Positions 12,722-24,051 of a stretch of 64,000 bases of DNA are shown piece after piece. The DNA comes from Chimonanthus salicifolius (Eukaryota > Streptophyta > Magnoliopsida > Laurales > Calycanthaceae), in the NCBI GenBank assembly GCA_013350335.1, contig CM023539.1, positions 69,026,781 to 69,090,780 of the forward strand, given 5' to 3'. The first letter of the stretch is position 1. Every line of letters begins with the position of its first letter. Below the pieces are notes generated by a model. It was not told where the DNA came from. It ran no database searches and saw nothing but the letters and a program-made list of their open reading frames with translations. The translations under genes were made by a program, and so were the position numbers.

Positions 12722-13170
12722 CCACTAAGTTGGTTTAGATATGGTTAAACTAAAAGGTTAGCCTAAATGGCATAAAAGTAATTATTGATGGAATGATCAA
12801 TGATGGAAATGATCATAGGGTTGGATGTACGGACACGAACCCCACATAGTATATTTTGGGAAATTGACTAAGTTGGAACTACATGATAAACGTTTGGTTT
12901 GATGCTATTTAAATAGGGTATCCAGACTTGCGTATACGGCATACGAGTCGTGATCGGCTGACGATTAAGAGAGCTCAAGTACTGAAGTGAATCTTCAGTA
13001 GGTTTCCTACCTACTTGTAACCACAGTTTTATCCTAGTTTTCTTTATGAGACTCTTGTTTATTTTATGTGGTTTCAAATGATATGTTATGCATTTACAAA
13101 TGGCATACAAAGCATTGGCATCTCATGCATGGACATGGGATGATGACTAAGGTTCTACAGTGTTGCAATT

Positions 13171-13270
13171 ATGAGTTACGTCCTCCTTAGGCGATGAGAG
13201 TCCCGCCAGGAGGAGTAACATGATGATCATAGTCACAATGGTCTCCTTAGGCGATGAGAGTCCCGCCAAG
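13171..13270 (+). repeat. Paired stem-loop repeat near the LTR 3' end
   Basis: Two near-identical copies (about 13172-13206 and 13231-13265) of a unit with CTCCTTAGGCGATGAGAG and then TCCCGCCAGGAGG. The arms CCTCCT and AGGAGG pair. A CTTGACG...CGTCAAG stem-loop follows at 13333-13356. Confidence 0.75.
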
Positions 13271-13995
13271 AGGACTAATATGTGATATGAGTCAACTCAA
13301 TGATGAAGAGATGGAAGTGTATTGTGATTTACCTTGACGGTGCGAGGCACGTCAAGTGATGGCTATGAATGTACATGATGGGAGAGACTCATTGCATGTG
13401 CATACTTCATAGCATTGTTTTACCTGTTTTTGATGATCATGTAATATGATATATATGCATGTTTTATATGCTAACATGTGGTAGCCCTGATTCAGGAACC
13501 TACTGGGCGCGTTGATCTAACGCCCTAATTCTATCCTCAGAGGAGAATGCAGGTACAAGGAAAGGGAAAGAGAAGGTCGATGACCGGGAGGGGAGCCAAG
13601 CCTAAGTGCTTGAATGATGAACATGATTACTTATCTATTGTCATTTGAATTATATTTTGATGGACATGTAATAAGTTAATACTTGCTATGGTTTGATTAG
13701 ACTATTAACTATGGATGGTTGTTTATCTTAATTATCATTTGGGACTGTTACTTGCTATCTTTTCATATTATTTCCGCAGTTAATCTAGTTTATTCCGCAT
13801 GTTGTAGTTTGTTCCATGTGTGATTTATTATCATGGTCTAGTCCATGTACACATGGGTGGCCAGTTAAGTTTCAGACTTGGGTAGTCTGAACTTAGCTCG
13901 CGTCGTGACGCCGCCCGCTCTCTTTCGATGTTTTATTATTATTTTAAAAAAAAATTAGACTCTGATATTTCTCGGAGAGGGTGGGGCGTTACAGT

Positions 13996-14007
13996 TGGTA
14001 TCAGAGC
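13996..14007 (+). other. Primer-binding site (tRNA-iMet type)
   Basis: TGGTATCAGAGC lies two bases after the LTR end. It is complementary to the 3' end of plant initiator methionine tRNA and is the usual minus-strand primer site of plant gypsy and copia elements. Confidence 0.9.
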
Positions 14008-14347
14008 GAAACGGGAAGTTGAATCATCGAAGTAAGATTAAGACGGTTTCATGTCTCACTGACGGATAAGAATCCCAACTGACAGACTCTTCAGAGTCCG
14101 CTGACTGGGGGCCGGATTAATTTACTTCAAGTGACTCAGACTGAACAATCTATCTGAGAACGACAGTGAAAGATAGTAAAGTAAAGTACAGTCATCATAA
14201 CTGGATATATCAAACATAGCAAAGTAGGATGTACTCCCCTGATATCCCCATTGAGAAACAAACAACAGGAATGTAGAGATTTCCCCAGAAACAAAAGAAA
14301 CAAAGAGTGATGATTTGGTAATCTTCCCAAACAAAGTACATGATATT

Positions 14348-15005
14348 ATGCATGATCAAATTCCCCTGAAAACCAAGAGTGGTTTATTTAGAATTGTTGT
14401 TGAATATTCTTGTGTTTTAAATGTTGTGGCACAGATATGTCAAGCAACTGAGGAATACACCGAGTTATGGGATAAAGGGACACCTAGTTGTCCAGTAGAT
14501 TTGGTATCGACTTCCAACAGTATCAGCATGGAAGTCAATGTGGACATTCAAGAGGGGCCTCCCGAGGAGGAGGAATGGAACCTAGCACCATTGGACGAGG
14601 TGAACCTAGCACCATTACCGGAGTATCTTATGGAAGATATTCCTTGGTTAGTGGGACCTCCTGAGGAAGAAGAAAAGGATCTAGCACTTTTTCTGGAGGA
14701 TCCTATAGCATATGTTCCTATAATCTTGGAATCACTTGGGGAGATAGATCCCTATGACACATGTGAGTTGTGCAATCAAGACTGGGCACAACTGTAGGTA
14801 TTGTCCTCACCCTTTAGGCATTGTCTGCCCGTTCTGTGGACTGCATGGGCATGGAAAGGCGAGGACTAATTGTCCTTATATTGGAGGACCTGGATTAATA
14901 CCCTGCACAACATGTGAAGTATTGGGGCACACGGCGATGACGTGTCCTGAAAACCGTTTCAAGTTCGCTGATGATGCGGGATCTTCTACGGAAGGACTAG
15001 TCTAG
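14348..15005 (+). pseudogene. Acidic triple zinc-knuckle ORF of the non-autonomous LTR element
   Basis: The first frame is open from 14315; its first ATG is at 14348 and it ends at 14797. It contains two acidic, proline-rich repeats (GPPEEEEWNLAPL and GPPEEEEKDLALF). The second frame (to 15005) has three Cys/His clusters: a C-x2-C-x4-H-x4-C knuckle split by the frame change near 14780, a C-x2-C-x4-H-x6-C cluster at about 14829-14880, and a perfect C-x2-C-x4-H-x4-C knuckle at about 14907-14946. Zinc knuckles are typical of retroelement nucleocapsids and suggest RNA or DNA binding, but no capsid domain is recognisable and no pol follows. A one-base change appears to separate the frames. The function is unknown; it may be a diverged gag or an acquired ORF. 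Confidence 0.6.
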
Positions 15006-15196
15006 GAAGTAATATGAAGGGGTATTAAAAAGAGGATTATTTGGTAAGGGTGTATTTTGCTCTCTATAGGGTTTTGTTTCACCCTACCCACCTTTGTACA
15101 AGGATGAAGTATGAATTTATATAAAGTATGCGATGTTATGATTCTAAGAGGATTTTTGGCACTAAGATAGAGGTGATGAGGTCACTTGATTACATT

Positions 15197-15280
15197 GAGA
15201 CGTGGTATGGTGCGTCCCTCACGTGATGTTGATGATTGAGATGTGGTATGGGTGCGTCCCTCACATGGTATTGATGAGAT
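15197..15280 (+). repeat. Direct repeat, period about 41
   Basis: Two copies of GAGAYGTGGTATGG followed by TGCGTCCCTCAC and TTGATGA, starting at 15197 and 15238. Confidence 0.8.
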
Positions 15281-15707
15281 AAGAATATAAACTTCATGAG
15301 TATGGCTTTGAGTAGCTATGAGGCTGTGGGAACCTTGATACGAAATACGGAGACTTGGTCCCGTAGGGCTACCGTTGAGGAGTGGGTCCCTCGCATGCTA
15401 CGCGCTGGAGGGCGCTCTCACGGTTGTTTGGCACACTAGATGTGCTGGAATGCGCAGAGCTAGGTACTATTTTACCCGGTGGGGGTGGTACTAGCTTCGT
15501 CAGACGCGGAGCGACCGCCTTAGAGCTTGACTGAATCACCTATGAGGTAAAGGGATGCAGGGCGAGATAAACCAGATCACGTTGGACGTGGGTCTTCTGC
15601 TTGGTAAGTCATGAGCCCTAAGTCTTGCAAGGGGTCGGGATATATTTGTGATTTGATATGGTTACCACAATCTTATAGTGATTCATTTGAATATTGTTCT
15701 TACGGAT

Positions 15708-15909
15708 ATTAATCATGGATATATGATACTCATGGACAGAGTGATATCAAGGATGGATGGTTTCCATGAATGGATTATACCCATAGGTAGGTTATTTCAT
15801 GGATAGTTATTAATCATACATAAATGATACTCATGGACAGAGTGATACCAAGGATGGATGGTTTCCATGAATGGATTATACCCATAAGTGGGTTATATTC
15901 ATGGATGAT
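15708..15909 (+). repeat. Tandem repeat, two copies of about 101 bp
   Basis: Copies start at 15708 and 15809 (ATTAATCAT...GATACTCATGGACAGAG...TTTCCATGAATGGATTATA) and differ at only a few positions. Confidence 0.9.
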
Positions 15910-16445
15910 TATAAAACAGGGATAGATGATATTTACTGAAAGCGAAACACCAGGGATGGATGTATTTAACCATGGGTAATTATTCCCATGGTGGTTTGGA
16001 TTGATGCCGGGAATTGGTATCGTGGAAGTTGGAACAAAAGTTATTAGTCACATAGAGACATGTGCAAATGTGGATGTACAAAATTTTTGAGATACATTTA
16101 ACGAAAAAGATAAGAGTATGGTGAAACTTGAATGGGAAGCTATGGACGACTGCCGAGTTAGACTGATCACCTGACTTTGTAGCTAGCCGATGGAATTCCA
16201 GGAAGGTGCAACTAGAAACCTAGTTAAAATGGAATCAGAAAAAGCTTTGAGCATAGGCTCTCATTGACAGACTACCTCACACAGAGAGTAGATGAAAGAA
16301 CATATTGAGCAGGTATGTATGGAAAATATCATGAGAACAAGGTAAAGTGAAACAGAGTAGATTGATCTATGTAAGATCACAATCGGCTCAGGAGAAAAAA
16401 AAGATATAATATGAGACAGAACAAAAACTGTTAGGAACTGAGCGA

Positions 16446-19400
16446 TTCAACCCTAAAACCTAAAATCCTAAACCTTAAACCCTGAGCCCTAAACCACTTA
16501 AACCCCAAACCCCTAAAATCCTAAAACCCTAAAACCCTAAACCCTAAAACCCTAAACCCTCAACCCTAAAATCCTAAACCCCTAAAACTCTAAAATCCTA
16601 AAACCCTAAACCCAAATTCCCTAAAATCCTAAGACCCTGAACCCGAAACGCTAATCCCTAAACTCTAAACCCTAAACCCTAAACCCTAAACCCTAAAACC
16701 CTAAAACTCTAAACCCTAAAACCCTAAATTCTAAAATCCTAAAAACCTAAACCCCAAACCCTAAACCCTAAGCCCTAAACCCTAAACCCTAATCCCTAAA
16801 CCCTAAACCCCTAACCCTAAACCCCTAAAACCCTAAACCACTAAACCCCTAAAGCCTTAAACCATAAAACCACAAATCCTAAACCCTATAACCCTAAACC
16901 TAACACCCTAAAATCCTAAAACCCTAACCCGTAAACACTAAACCCCAAACCCTAAATCATAAAACCCTAAAACCATAAATCCTAAACCCTAAACCCATAA
17001 AACCCTAAAACCCTAAACCCTAAACCCTAAACCCCAAAACCCAAAAGTCCTAAAACCCTAAAACTCTAAGCCCTAAACCCTAATGCCTAAGCCTGTAAAC
17101 AGTAAACTCTAAACCCTAAATCCTAAAACCTAAACTCTAAACACTAAACCCTAACCCTAAGCCCCTAAAACCCTGATACCCTAAACCCTTAAAACCCTAA
17201 ACCCTAAAATCCTAAACCCTAAAATCTTAAAACCCTAAAACCCTAAACCCCTAACCATAAACCATTAAAACCCCAAAACCGTCAACCCTATTCCCCTAAC
17301 TCTAAAACCCTTAAACCCTAAAACCGTCAACCCTAAAAACTAAACCCAAAACCCTAAAACATAAACCCGTAACTATAAACCCTAAACCTAAAACCCTAAA
17401 ACCTAAATCCAAAACCCAAGAAACCCTAATACCCTAAACCCTATATCCATAAAACCCTAAAACCCTAACCCTAAACACTAAACCCTAAAACCCTGAATCC
17501 TAAACCCTAAACCCTAAAACCCTAAAGTCCAAAGCCCTAAATCCCTAACCCTAAACCATGAACCCTAAACCCTAAACCTCTAAAACCAAAAACCCTAAAG
17601 TCTAAAACCCCAAAATCCTAAAACCCTAAACTCAAAGCCCTAAACCTTAAAACCTAAACCCTAAAACCATAAACCTTAAATCCTAAACCCTAAACGCCTA
17701 AAACCCTAAACCCTAAATCCTAAACCCCTAAAATCCAAAAACCCTAAAACCCTAAACCCAAAATCCTAAATCTCTAAATCCTAAACCCTAAGCCCTAAAA
17801 CCTAAATCCTAAATCCTAAACCCTAAACTTCTAAAACCCTAAACCCTAAACCCAAAAACCCCAAATCCCTTAACCCTAAATACTAAACCCTAAAACCCTA
17901 AACCCTTAAAACCCTAAAATCCTAAACCCTAAACCATAAACCCTAAACTCTAAACCCTAAAACCCTAAAGGCCTAAACCCTAAACCATAAACCCTAAAAC
18001 CCTAAATCCCTTAACCCTAAATCCTAAACCCTAAACCCTTAAAACCCTAAAACCCTAAACCCTAATTCCAAAACACAAAAAACCCTAAAACCCTAAACCC
18101 TATATCCATAAAACCCTAAAATCCTAAACCCTAAATACAAACCCTAAAACCTTGAATCCTAAACCCTAAACCCAAAACCCTAAAACCCTAAAGCCCTAAA
18201 CTCCAAAGCCCTAAACCCCTAACCCTAAACCCTAAACCTTGAACGCTAAACCCTAAACCTCTAAAACCAAAAGCTCTAAACTCTAGAACCCTAAAATCCT
18301 AAAACCCTACAACCCTAAACCTTAAACACTAAACACTAAACCCTAAAACCATAAACCCTAAATCCTAAACCCTAAACCCCTAAAACCCTAAACCCTAAAC
18401 CCTAAACCCTAAACCCCTAAAATCCTAAAACCCTGAAACCCTAAACCCTAAATCCTAAATCCCTAAAACCCTAAATCGTAAATCCTAAACCCTGAACCCC
18501 TAAAATCCTAAACCCTAAACCCAAAAACCAGAAATCCCTTAACCCTAAATACTAAACCGTAAGAACCTAAACCCCTAAAACCCTAAAATCATAAACCCTA
18601 AACCTTGAAACCCTAAACTCTAAACCCCAAAACCCTAAAACCCTAAAACCCTAAAGCCCTAAACCCTAAACCATAAACCCTGAAACCCTAAATCCCTTAA
18701 CCCTAAATCCTAAACCCTAAACTCTTAAACCCCTAAAACCCTAAAACCTAAACCAAAAATCCTAAAACCCTAAAACACTAAACACTAAAACCCTAAACCC
18801 GTAAAATCCAAAACACTAAAACCATAAAACTCTAAACTCTAAAATCCGAAAATCCTAAGATTCCTAATCGCTAAAACCTAAACCACTAAAACCCAAAAAA
18901 CCCTAAACCCTAAAACCATAAATCCTAAACCCTTAAAACCCTAATCCTAATACCCTAAAATCCCAAAACCCTAAACCCTAAACCGTACACCCTAAAACCC
19001 TAAAACCATAAACCCTAAATCCTAAACCCCTAAAACCCTAAACACATAAAATCCCAAAACCCAAAATCCTAAACCCAAAAACCCTAAATTCCTTAACCCT
19101 AAGTCCTAAATCCTAAATCCTAAATCCTAAACCCCTAAAACCATAAACCATAAACCCTAAAACAATAAAACCCTAAACCAAAAACATAAACCCTAAACCC
19201 TAAGCCCTAAATTCGAAACAGCTAAAACCCTAAAACCCTAAACCCTTAACCCTAAACCCTAAACTATAAAACCCTAAAACTAAAAACCTAAACCCTAAAC
19301 CCTAAGCCCTAAAGTCTAAACCCCTAAAACCCAAAAACCCAAAAACCCAAAACCCTAAACCCCTAAAATCCAAAACTGTAAACCCTAAACCCTAAAACAC

Positions 19401-22400
19401 TATAATGCTAAAACCCTAAACCCTAGACCCTAAACACTAAACCGTAAAACCCTGAAACCTTAAAACTCGAAGCCCTAAACCACAACCCTTTCCTTAAACC
19501 TAAATCGTAAACCCCAAACCCTAAACCCCAAACCCCTAAACCCTAAAACTGTAAACCCTAAAACCTAAACCATAAACCTTAAACCCTAACCCCCTAAAAT
19601 CCTAAATCCCTAAACCCCAAAATCCAAAAACCCAAAACCCTAAAATCCTAAATCCCTAAACCCCTGAACCCTAAACCCTAAAACCCTTAAACCCTAAAAT
19701 ATAAACCCTAAACCCTAAACCCTAAACCCTAAAACCATAAAACCCTAAACCGTAAACTCTAAACCCTAAACCGTAAACCCAAAACCCTAAAACCCTAAAT
19801 CCCTAAACCTTAAAACTCTAACCCCCTAAAACCCTAAACCCTAAAACCCAAAACTCTAAACCCTAAAACCCTAACCGAAACCCTAAAACCCAAAAACCCT
19901 AAACCCTAAAAACTAAGCCCCAAACATTAAAACCCTAAAACTCTGAAATCCTAAAACCCTAAAACCCTAAGCCCTAAATCCTGAAACCCTAAAACCGTAA
20001 GCCCTAAACCACAACCATAAACCCGTAAACCCTAAATCCTAAACACTAAACCCTAAACCACAACCCTAAACCCGTAAACCCTAAATCCTAAACCCTAAAC
20101 CCCTAAAACCCTACACTGCAAAACCCCAAACCACAACCCGTAAACCCTAAATCCTAAAACCCTTAACCCTAAACCACTAAAACCCTAAACCTTAAAACGC
20201 TATAATCCTAAAACCCTAAACCCTAAACCCAAAACACTAAACCGTAAAACCCTAAAACCCTAAAACCCGAAGCCCTAAGCCACAACCCTAAACACGTAAA
20301 CCCTAAACCCTAATACCTAAACCACTAAAACCCAAAACCCTAAAACCCTAAAATACAAAAACCCTAAAACCCTAAAAACCTAAAAACCTAAAACCCTAAA
20401 CCCTAAAACCCGAAAACCCTAAACCTTAAACCCTAAACACAAAAACCATAAAACCCCGATACCCTAAAACCCTAAGCCCTAAACCACAACCCTATACCCA
20501 TAAACCCTGAAACCAAAACCCTAAACCCTAAAACCCTAAAGCCGCAAACCCTAAACCCTAAACCCAAAAAAACTAAAACCCTACACCCTAAAACACTAAA
20601 ACCCTAAACCCTAAACCCTAAACACTAAACTCTAAACCCTAAACCCTAAACCATCAACCTTTAAAATCCAAAGCTCTAAGACCCTAAACCCTAAAACGAA
20701 ATTCCTAAAATCCAAAACTTAAAAACCCTAAAACCAAAAAAACCCTAAAACCCTAAAACCCTAAACCCCAAAACAATAAAACCCTAAAACCCTAAACCCT
20801 AAAACCAAAAAACCCTAAAACCTAAACCCTAAACCCTAAAACACTAAAACCCTAAAACCCTAAACCCTAAATCCTAAACCCTAAACCCTAAAGCCCTAAA
20901 CCCTAAAAGCCCTAAAACCCTAAAACCCTAGAACTCTAGGACTCAAAACACTAAACTCAAAACCCTTAAACCCTAAAACCATCAACCTTAAACTCCAAAC
21001 CCTAAAACCTAAAACCCTAAACCCCTAAAACCCTAAAACTCTAAGACCCAAAACCCTAAACCCAAAACCCTTAAACCCTAAAACATAAATCCTGAAACCC
21101 TAAAACCCTAAAACCCTAAAGCCTAAATCCAAAACCATAAACCCTACAACCTAAACCCTAAATCCTGAACCCCTAAAACCGTAAACCCTAAACCTCAAAA
21201 ACCCTAAAACCCTAAACCCTAAACCCTTAAACCATGAAACCCTAAACCCTAAACCCGAAACCATAAACCCAAAACCTTTAAACACTAAAGCCCCAAACCG
21301 TAAACCAGTAAACCCTAAACAAAAAACCTTAAACCCTGAACCCCTAAAATCGTAAACCATAAACCCCAAAAACCCTAAAACCCTAAACCCTAAACCCTAA
21401 AACCATGAAACCCTAAAACCTAAAGCTCTAAAGACCTAAAACCCTAAACCCCAAATGCCTAAAACCCTAAACCCTAAAACCCTATCCTAAACCCTAAACC
21501 CTAAAACCCTAAACCATAAAATACTAAACTCTTAAAACCCTAACCCCTAAAACACTAAAACCCTAAAACCCTAAACCCGAAACCCTAAAAGACAAAACCC
21601 CGAAACCTTAAAGTCCTAAAACCCTAAAACCTACATAGTTAACCCTAAACCCTAAACCACTAAAATCATAAAATCTTAAACACTAAACCCTAAAACCTAA
21701 ACCCTAAACCCTAAGCCCAAAAACCCTAAACACTAACCTATACCCCTAAAACCCTAAACCCCTAAAACCCTAACCCCTAAAACCCTAAAACTCTAAACCC
21801 TATACCCTTAAAACCCTAAACCCTAGAACCCAAACACCCTAAAACCCAAAACCCTAGAGCCTAAAACCCTAAAACACTGAAACCCTAAACCCAAAAACAC
21901 TGAAACCCTAAACCTAAACCCTAAACCATAAACCTAAAACCCTAAACCCTAAACCTAAAACCCTAAAACCCTAAATCCAAAACCCAAAATCCCTAAACCA
22001 TAAAACCGTAAAACCCTAAAACCCTAAACCCTAAACCCTAAACCCTAAAACTTAAACCCTAAAATCCAAAATCCCTAAACCCTAAAACCCTATACCCTAA
22101 AACCCTAAAACCCTAAACCCTAAAACCCTAAAACTCCAAAACCGTAAACCCTAAAACCCTAAACCTTGAGTCCTAAACCCTAAACCCTAAATCCTAAACC
22201 TTAAAACCCCAAACCTAAAACCCTAAAACCCAAAACCGTAAAAGCCTAAAACCGCAAACCCTAAACCCTAAACCCCTAAAACCCAAAAACTCTAAGCCCT
22301 AAACCCTAAACCGAAAAGCTTAAAACACTAAACTCAAAAACCCTAAACCCTAAAGCCCAAAAACCCAAAAACACTAAACCCTAAATCCTAAACCCAAGAC

Positions 22401-22637
22401 CCTAAACCCTAAAACACTAAAACCCTAAACCCTAAACCCTAAATCCTAAACTCTAAACCCTAAATTCTAAACCCTAAACCCCTAAAACCCAAAAACTGTA
22501 AGACCCTAAACCCTAAACCGAAAACCTTACAACACAAAACTGAAAAACCCTAAACCCTAAAACCCAAAAACCCAAAAACCCTAAACCCTAAACCCTAAAA
22601 TACTAAAACCCTAAAACCCTAAACCCTAAAACACTAA
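16446..22637 (+). repeat. Degenerate telomere-like array, second block
   Basis: Same CCCTAAA-type array and orientation as 1-6928. The first about 1.8 kb (16490-18300) follows the order of variants at 4280-6420, including CTTAAACCCCAAACCCCTAAAA, GAAACGCTAATCC, the GTAAACAGTAAA string and CTATATCCATAAAACCC (17441, 18100). From about 19400 a second sub-pattern with CCACAACCC...GTAAACCC repeats (near 19470, 20010, 20055, 20120, 20275). The minus-strand frame at 21151-21369 is only a translation of the repeat. Confidence 0.95.
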
Positions 22638-22821
22638 GGCTGCGTTTGGATAGGGGGTAATTTTTATAGGGGTTACCCCTAAGTAGGGGTCAACCTTGAG
22701 TAGGGGTGACCCTTGAACTAGGATTACCCTTATCTTGGTTGGTAATTACAGTGGTGAAGTAAAACCTTACCCTAAGGGTAAAAAATCTTGTTTGGTAACT
22801 AAAAGCAAGGGTAACCTGATA

Positions 22822-22865
<44 letters not shown>

Positions 22866-23207
22866 AAACATAATTATTAAATAATATTCATGAAGTAAAT
22901 TCTAATAATATAACTTATAATAATATTGCCTAATTTTTATAAATTATTTTTCATAATTATAATTTAAAATGAACACTTGCATTCTAATATTAAAAAAAAA
23001 AATAAAGATTTTTTTGATATTACTATTTTAAATCCCAATAAATAAATAAAAAATATGAACATATCTCTTCATAAAAATTATAATTATTATTTTTTATATT
23101 ATATGAATTTAATAAAAATATTAATTCTCATAAAATTGTTAATATGTCAGTTTACCCCTATTCAAGGATAACCCCTATAAAAATTTACCCCTCACCCAAA
23201 TGCATCA
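22638..23207. mobile_element. MITE-like AT-rich element with terminal inverted repeats
   Basis: The left end GGCTGCGTTTGG, followed by GGGGGTAATTTTTATAGGGG, matches the reverse complement of the right part at about 23161-23207 (AACCCCTATAAAAATTTACC then CACCCAAATGCA). The inverted repeats are about 45 bases with mismatches, and the interior is very AT-rich and non-coding. Length (about 570 bp), TIRs and lack of coding frame fit a MITE. No target duplication can be assigned because the right side is amplified. Confidence 0.7.
22827..22861. repeat. (AT)n microsatellite
   Basis: Uninterrupted AT dinucleotide run inside the MITE-like element. Confidence 0.95.
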
Positions 23208-23625
23208 CTTTGAAAATGTTACAGAAATTTTATTTTTATATTATATAGATTTAATAAAATTATTAATTCTCATAAAATTGTTAATATGTCAGTTTACCTA
23301 TACGTACAATTACCCTTGCTCAAGGGTAACCCCTGTAAAAATTTACCCCACCCAAATGCATCACGTTGAAAATGTTGCAGAAATTTTATTTTTATATTAT
23401 ATAGATTTAATAAAATTATTAATTCTCATAAAATTGTTAATATGTCAGTTTACCCCTACTTACAATTACCACTGCTCAAGGGTAACCCCTATAAAAATTT
23501 ATCCCTCATCCCAAATGCATCACGTTGAAAATGTTGCAAAATTTTTATTTTATATTATATAGATTTAATAAAATTATTAATTCTCATAAAATTGTGAATA
23601 TGTCAGTTTACCTCTACGTACAAAA
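23085..23625 (+). repeat. About 3.5 tandem copies of the MITE right end, unit 156-159 bp
   Basis: The unit contains TTATATTATATAGATTTAAT, CTCATAAAATTGTTAATATG, TCAGTTTACC and then the right terminal inverted repeat ending CCCAAATGCATCAC. AAATGCA anchors lie at 23198, 23354 and 23513. The last copy is cut at about 23625, where telomere-like repeat resumes. The frame at 23200-23562 is a shadow of the repeat. Confidence 0.9.
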
Positions 23626-23951
23626 CCCTAACTTCATAAACCCCAAAGCTATAAAACCATAAATCCTAAACCCTAAACCCTAAACCCTAAACCCTAAAAC
23701 AACAAAACCCGAAAACCCTAAAGCCCAAAATCCAAAAACCCTAAGCCCTTAAAACCGTAAACCCTAAAACCCTAAACCCCTAAAACTGTAAACCCTAAAC
23801 CATAAACATTAAACTCTAAAGCCCTAAACAATAAAACTTTAACCCCTAAAGCCCTAAACTCCAAAACACTAAAACCCTAAAACCCGAAACCCTTAAAAAC
23901 CTAAACCCTAAGGACCTAAAATCCTAAAACCGTAAACCCTAAACACAAAAA
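23626..23951 (+). repeat. Degenerate telomere-like array, third block
   Basis: CCCTAAA-type units in the same orientation as the other blocks, running into the assembly gap. Confidence 0.9.
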
Positions 23952-24051
23952 NNNNNNNNNNNNNNNNNNNNNNNNNNNNNNNNNNNNNNNNNNNNNNNNN
24001 NNNNNNNNNNNNNNNNNNNNNNNNNNNNNNNNNNNNNNNNNNNNNNNNNNN
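23952..24051. other. Assembly gap (100 N)
   Basis: Exactly 100 N, the conventional length for a scaffold gap of unknown size. Order and orientation of the two sides are not proven by this sequence. Confidence 0.98.

Larger units (their letters stand above)
10220..13993 (+). repeat. 5' LTR, 3774 bp, TGTAACACCCC...GGGGCGTTACA
   Basis: Starts TGTAACACCCC and ends GGGGCGTTACA, immediately followed by a tRNA-type primer site. It contains a purine-rich leader ending TTTG|GTAAGT near 11495 (donor-like), then an array of GGTTCGGCCA/TGGCCGAACC hairpins (11549-12721), then conserved stem-loops at 13171-13270, 13333-13356 and 13505-13525. The open frames at 11310-11598 and 12868-13110 are not conserved and are not called as genes. 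Confidence 0.9.
10220..16445 (+). mobile_element. Large non-autonomous LTR retrotransposon (5' LTR plus interior; 3' LTR missing)
   Basis: A complete 5' LTR (10220-13993), a primer-binding site, and about 2.4 kb of interior without protease, RT or integrase. The leader after the primer site resembles the leader of the Tekay-type element at 38794-39052 (shared strings such as TATCAAACATAGCAA), so the two are related. The interior carries an acidic zinc-knuckle ORF (14348-15005) and structured repeats, then stops abruptly at 16445 where the telomere-like array resumes, with no second LTR. It is inserted in the hAT fragment; candidate 5-bp target GATGA at 10215-10219, with no partner copy to compare. 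Confidence 0.85.
15006..16445 (+). other. Non-coding interior of the non-autonomous LTR element
   Basis: No credible coding frame. It holds a 41-base direct repeat (15197-15280), a GC-rich block (about 15300-15640) unlike the AT-rich flanks, and a 101-base tandem repeat (15708-15909). It ends at the junction with telomere-like repeat near 16445. A structured RNA role is possible but not shown. Confidence 0.6.

Noticed and set aside
21151..21369. 72-residue glycine/phenylalanine-rich ORF on minus
   Set aside because: A translation of the TTTAGGG-type repeat (recurrent FRVxGF), with no independent support.
23200..23562. 120-residue ORF with internal repeats
   Set aside because: It is the 156-bp tandem DNA repeat read through; the periodicity is that of the DNA.
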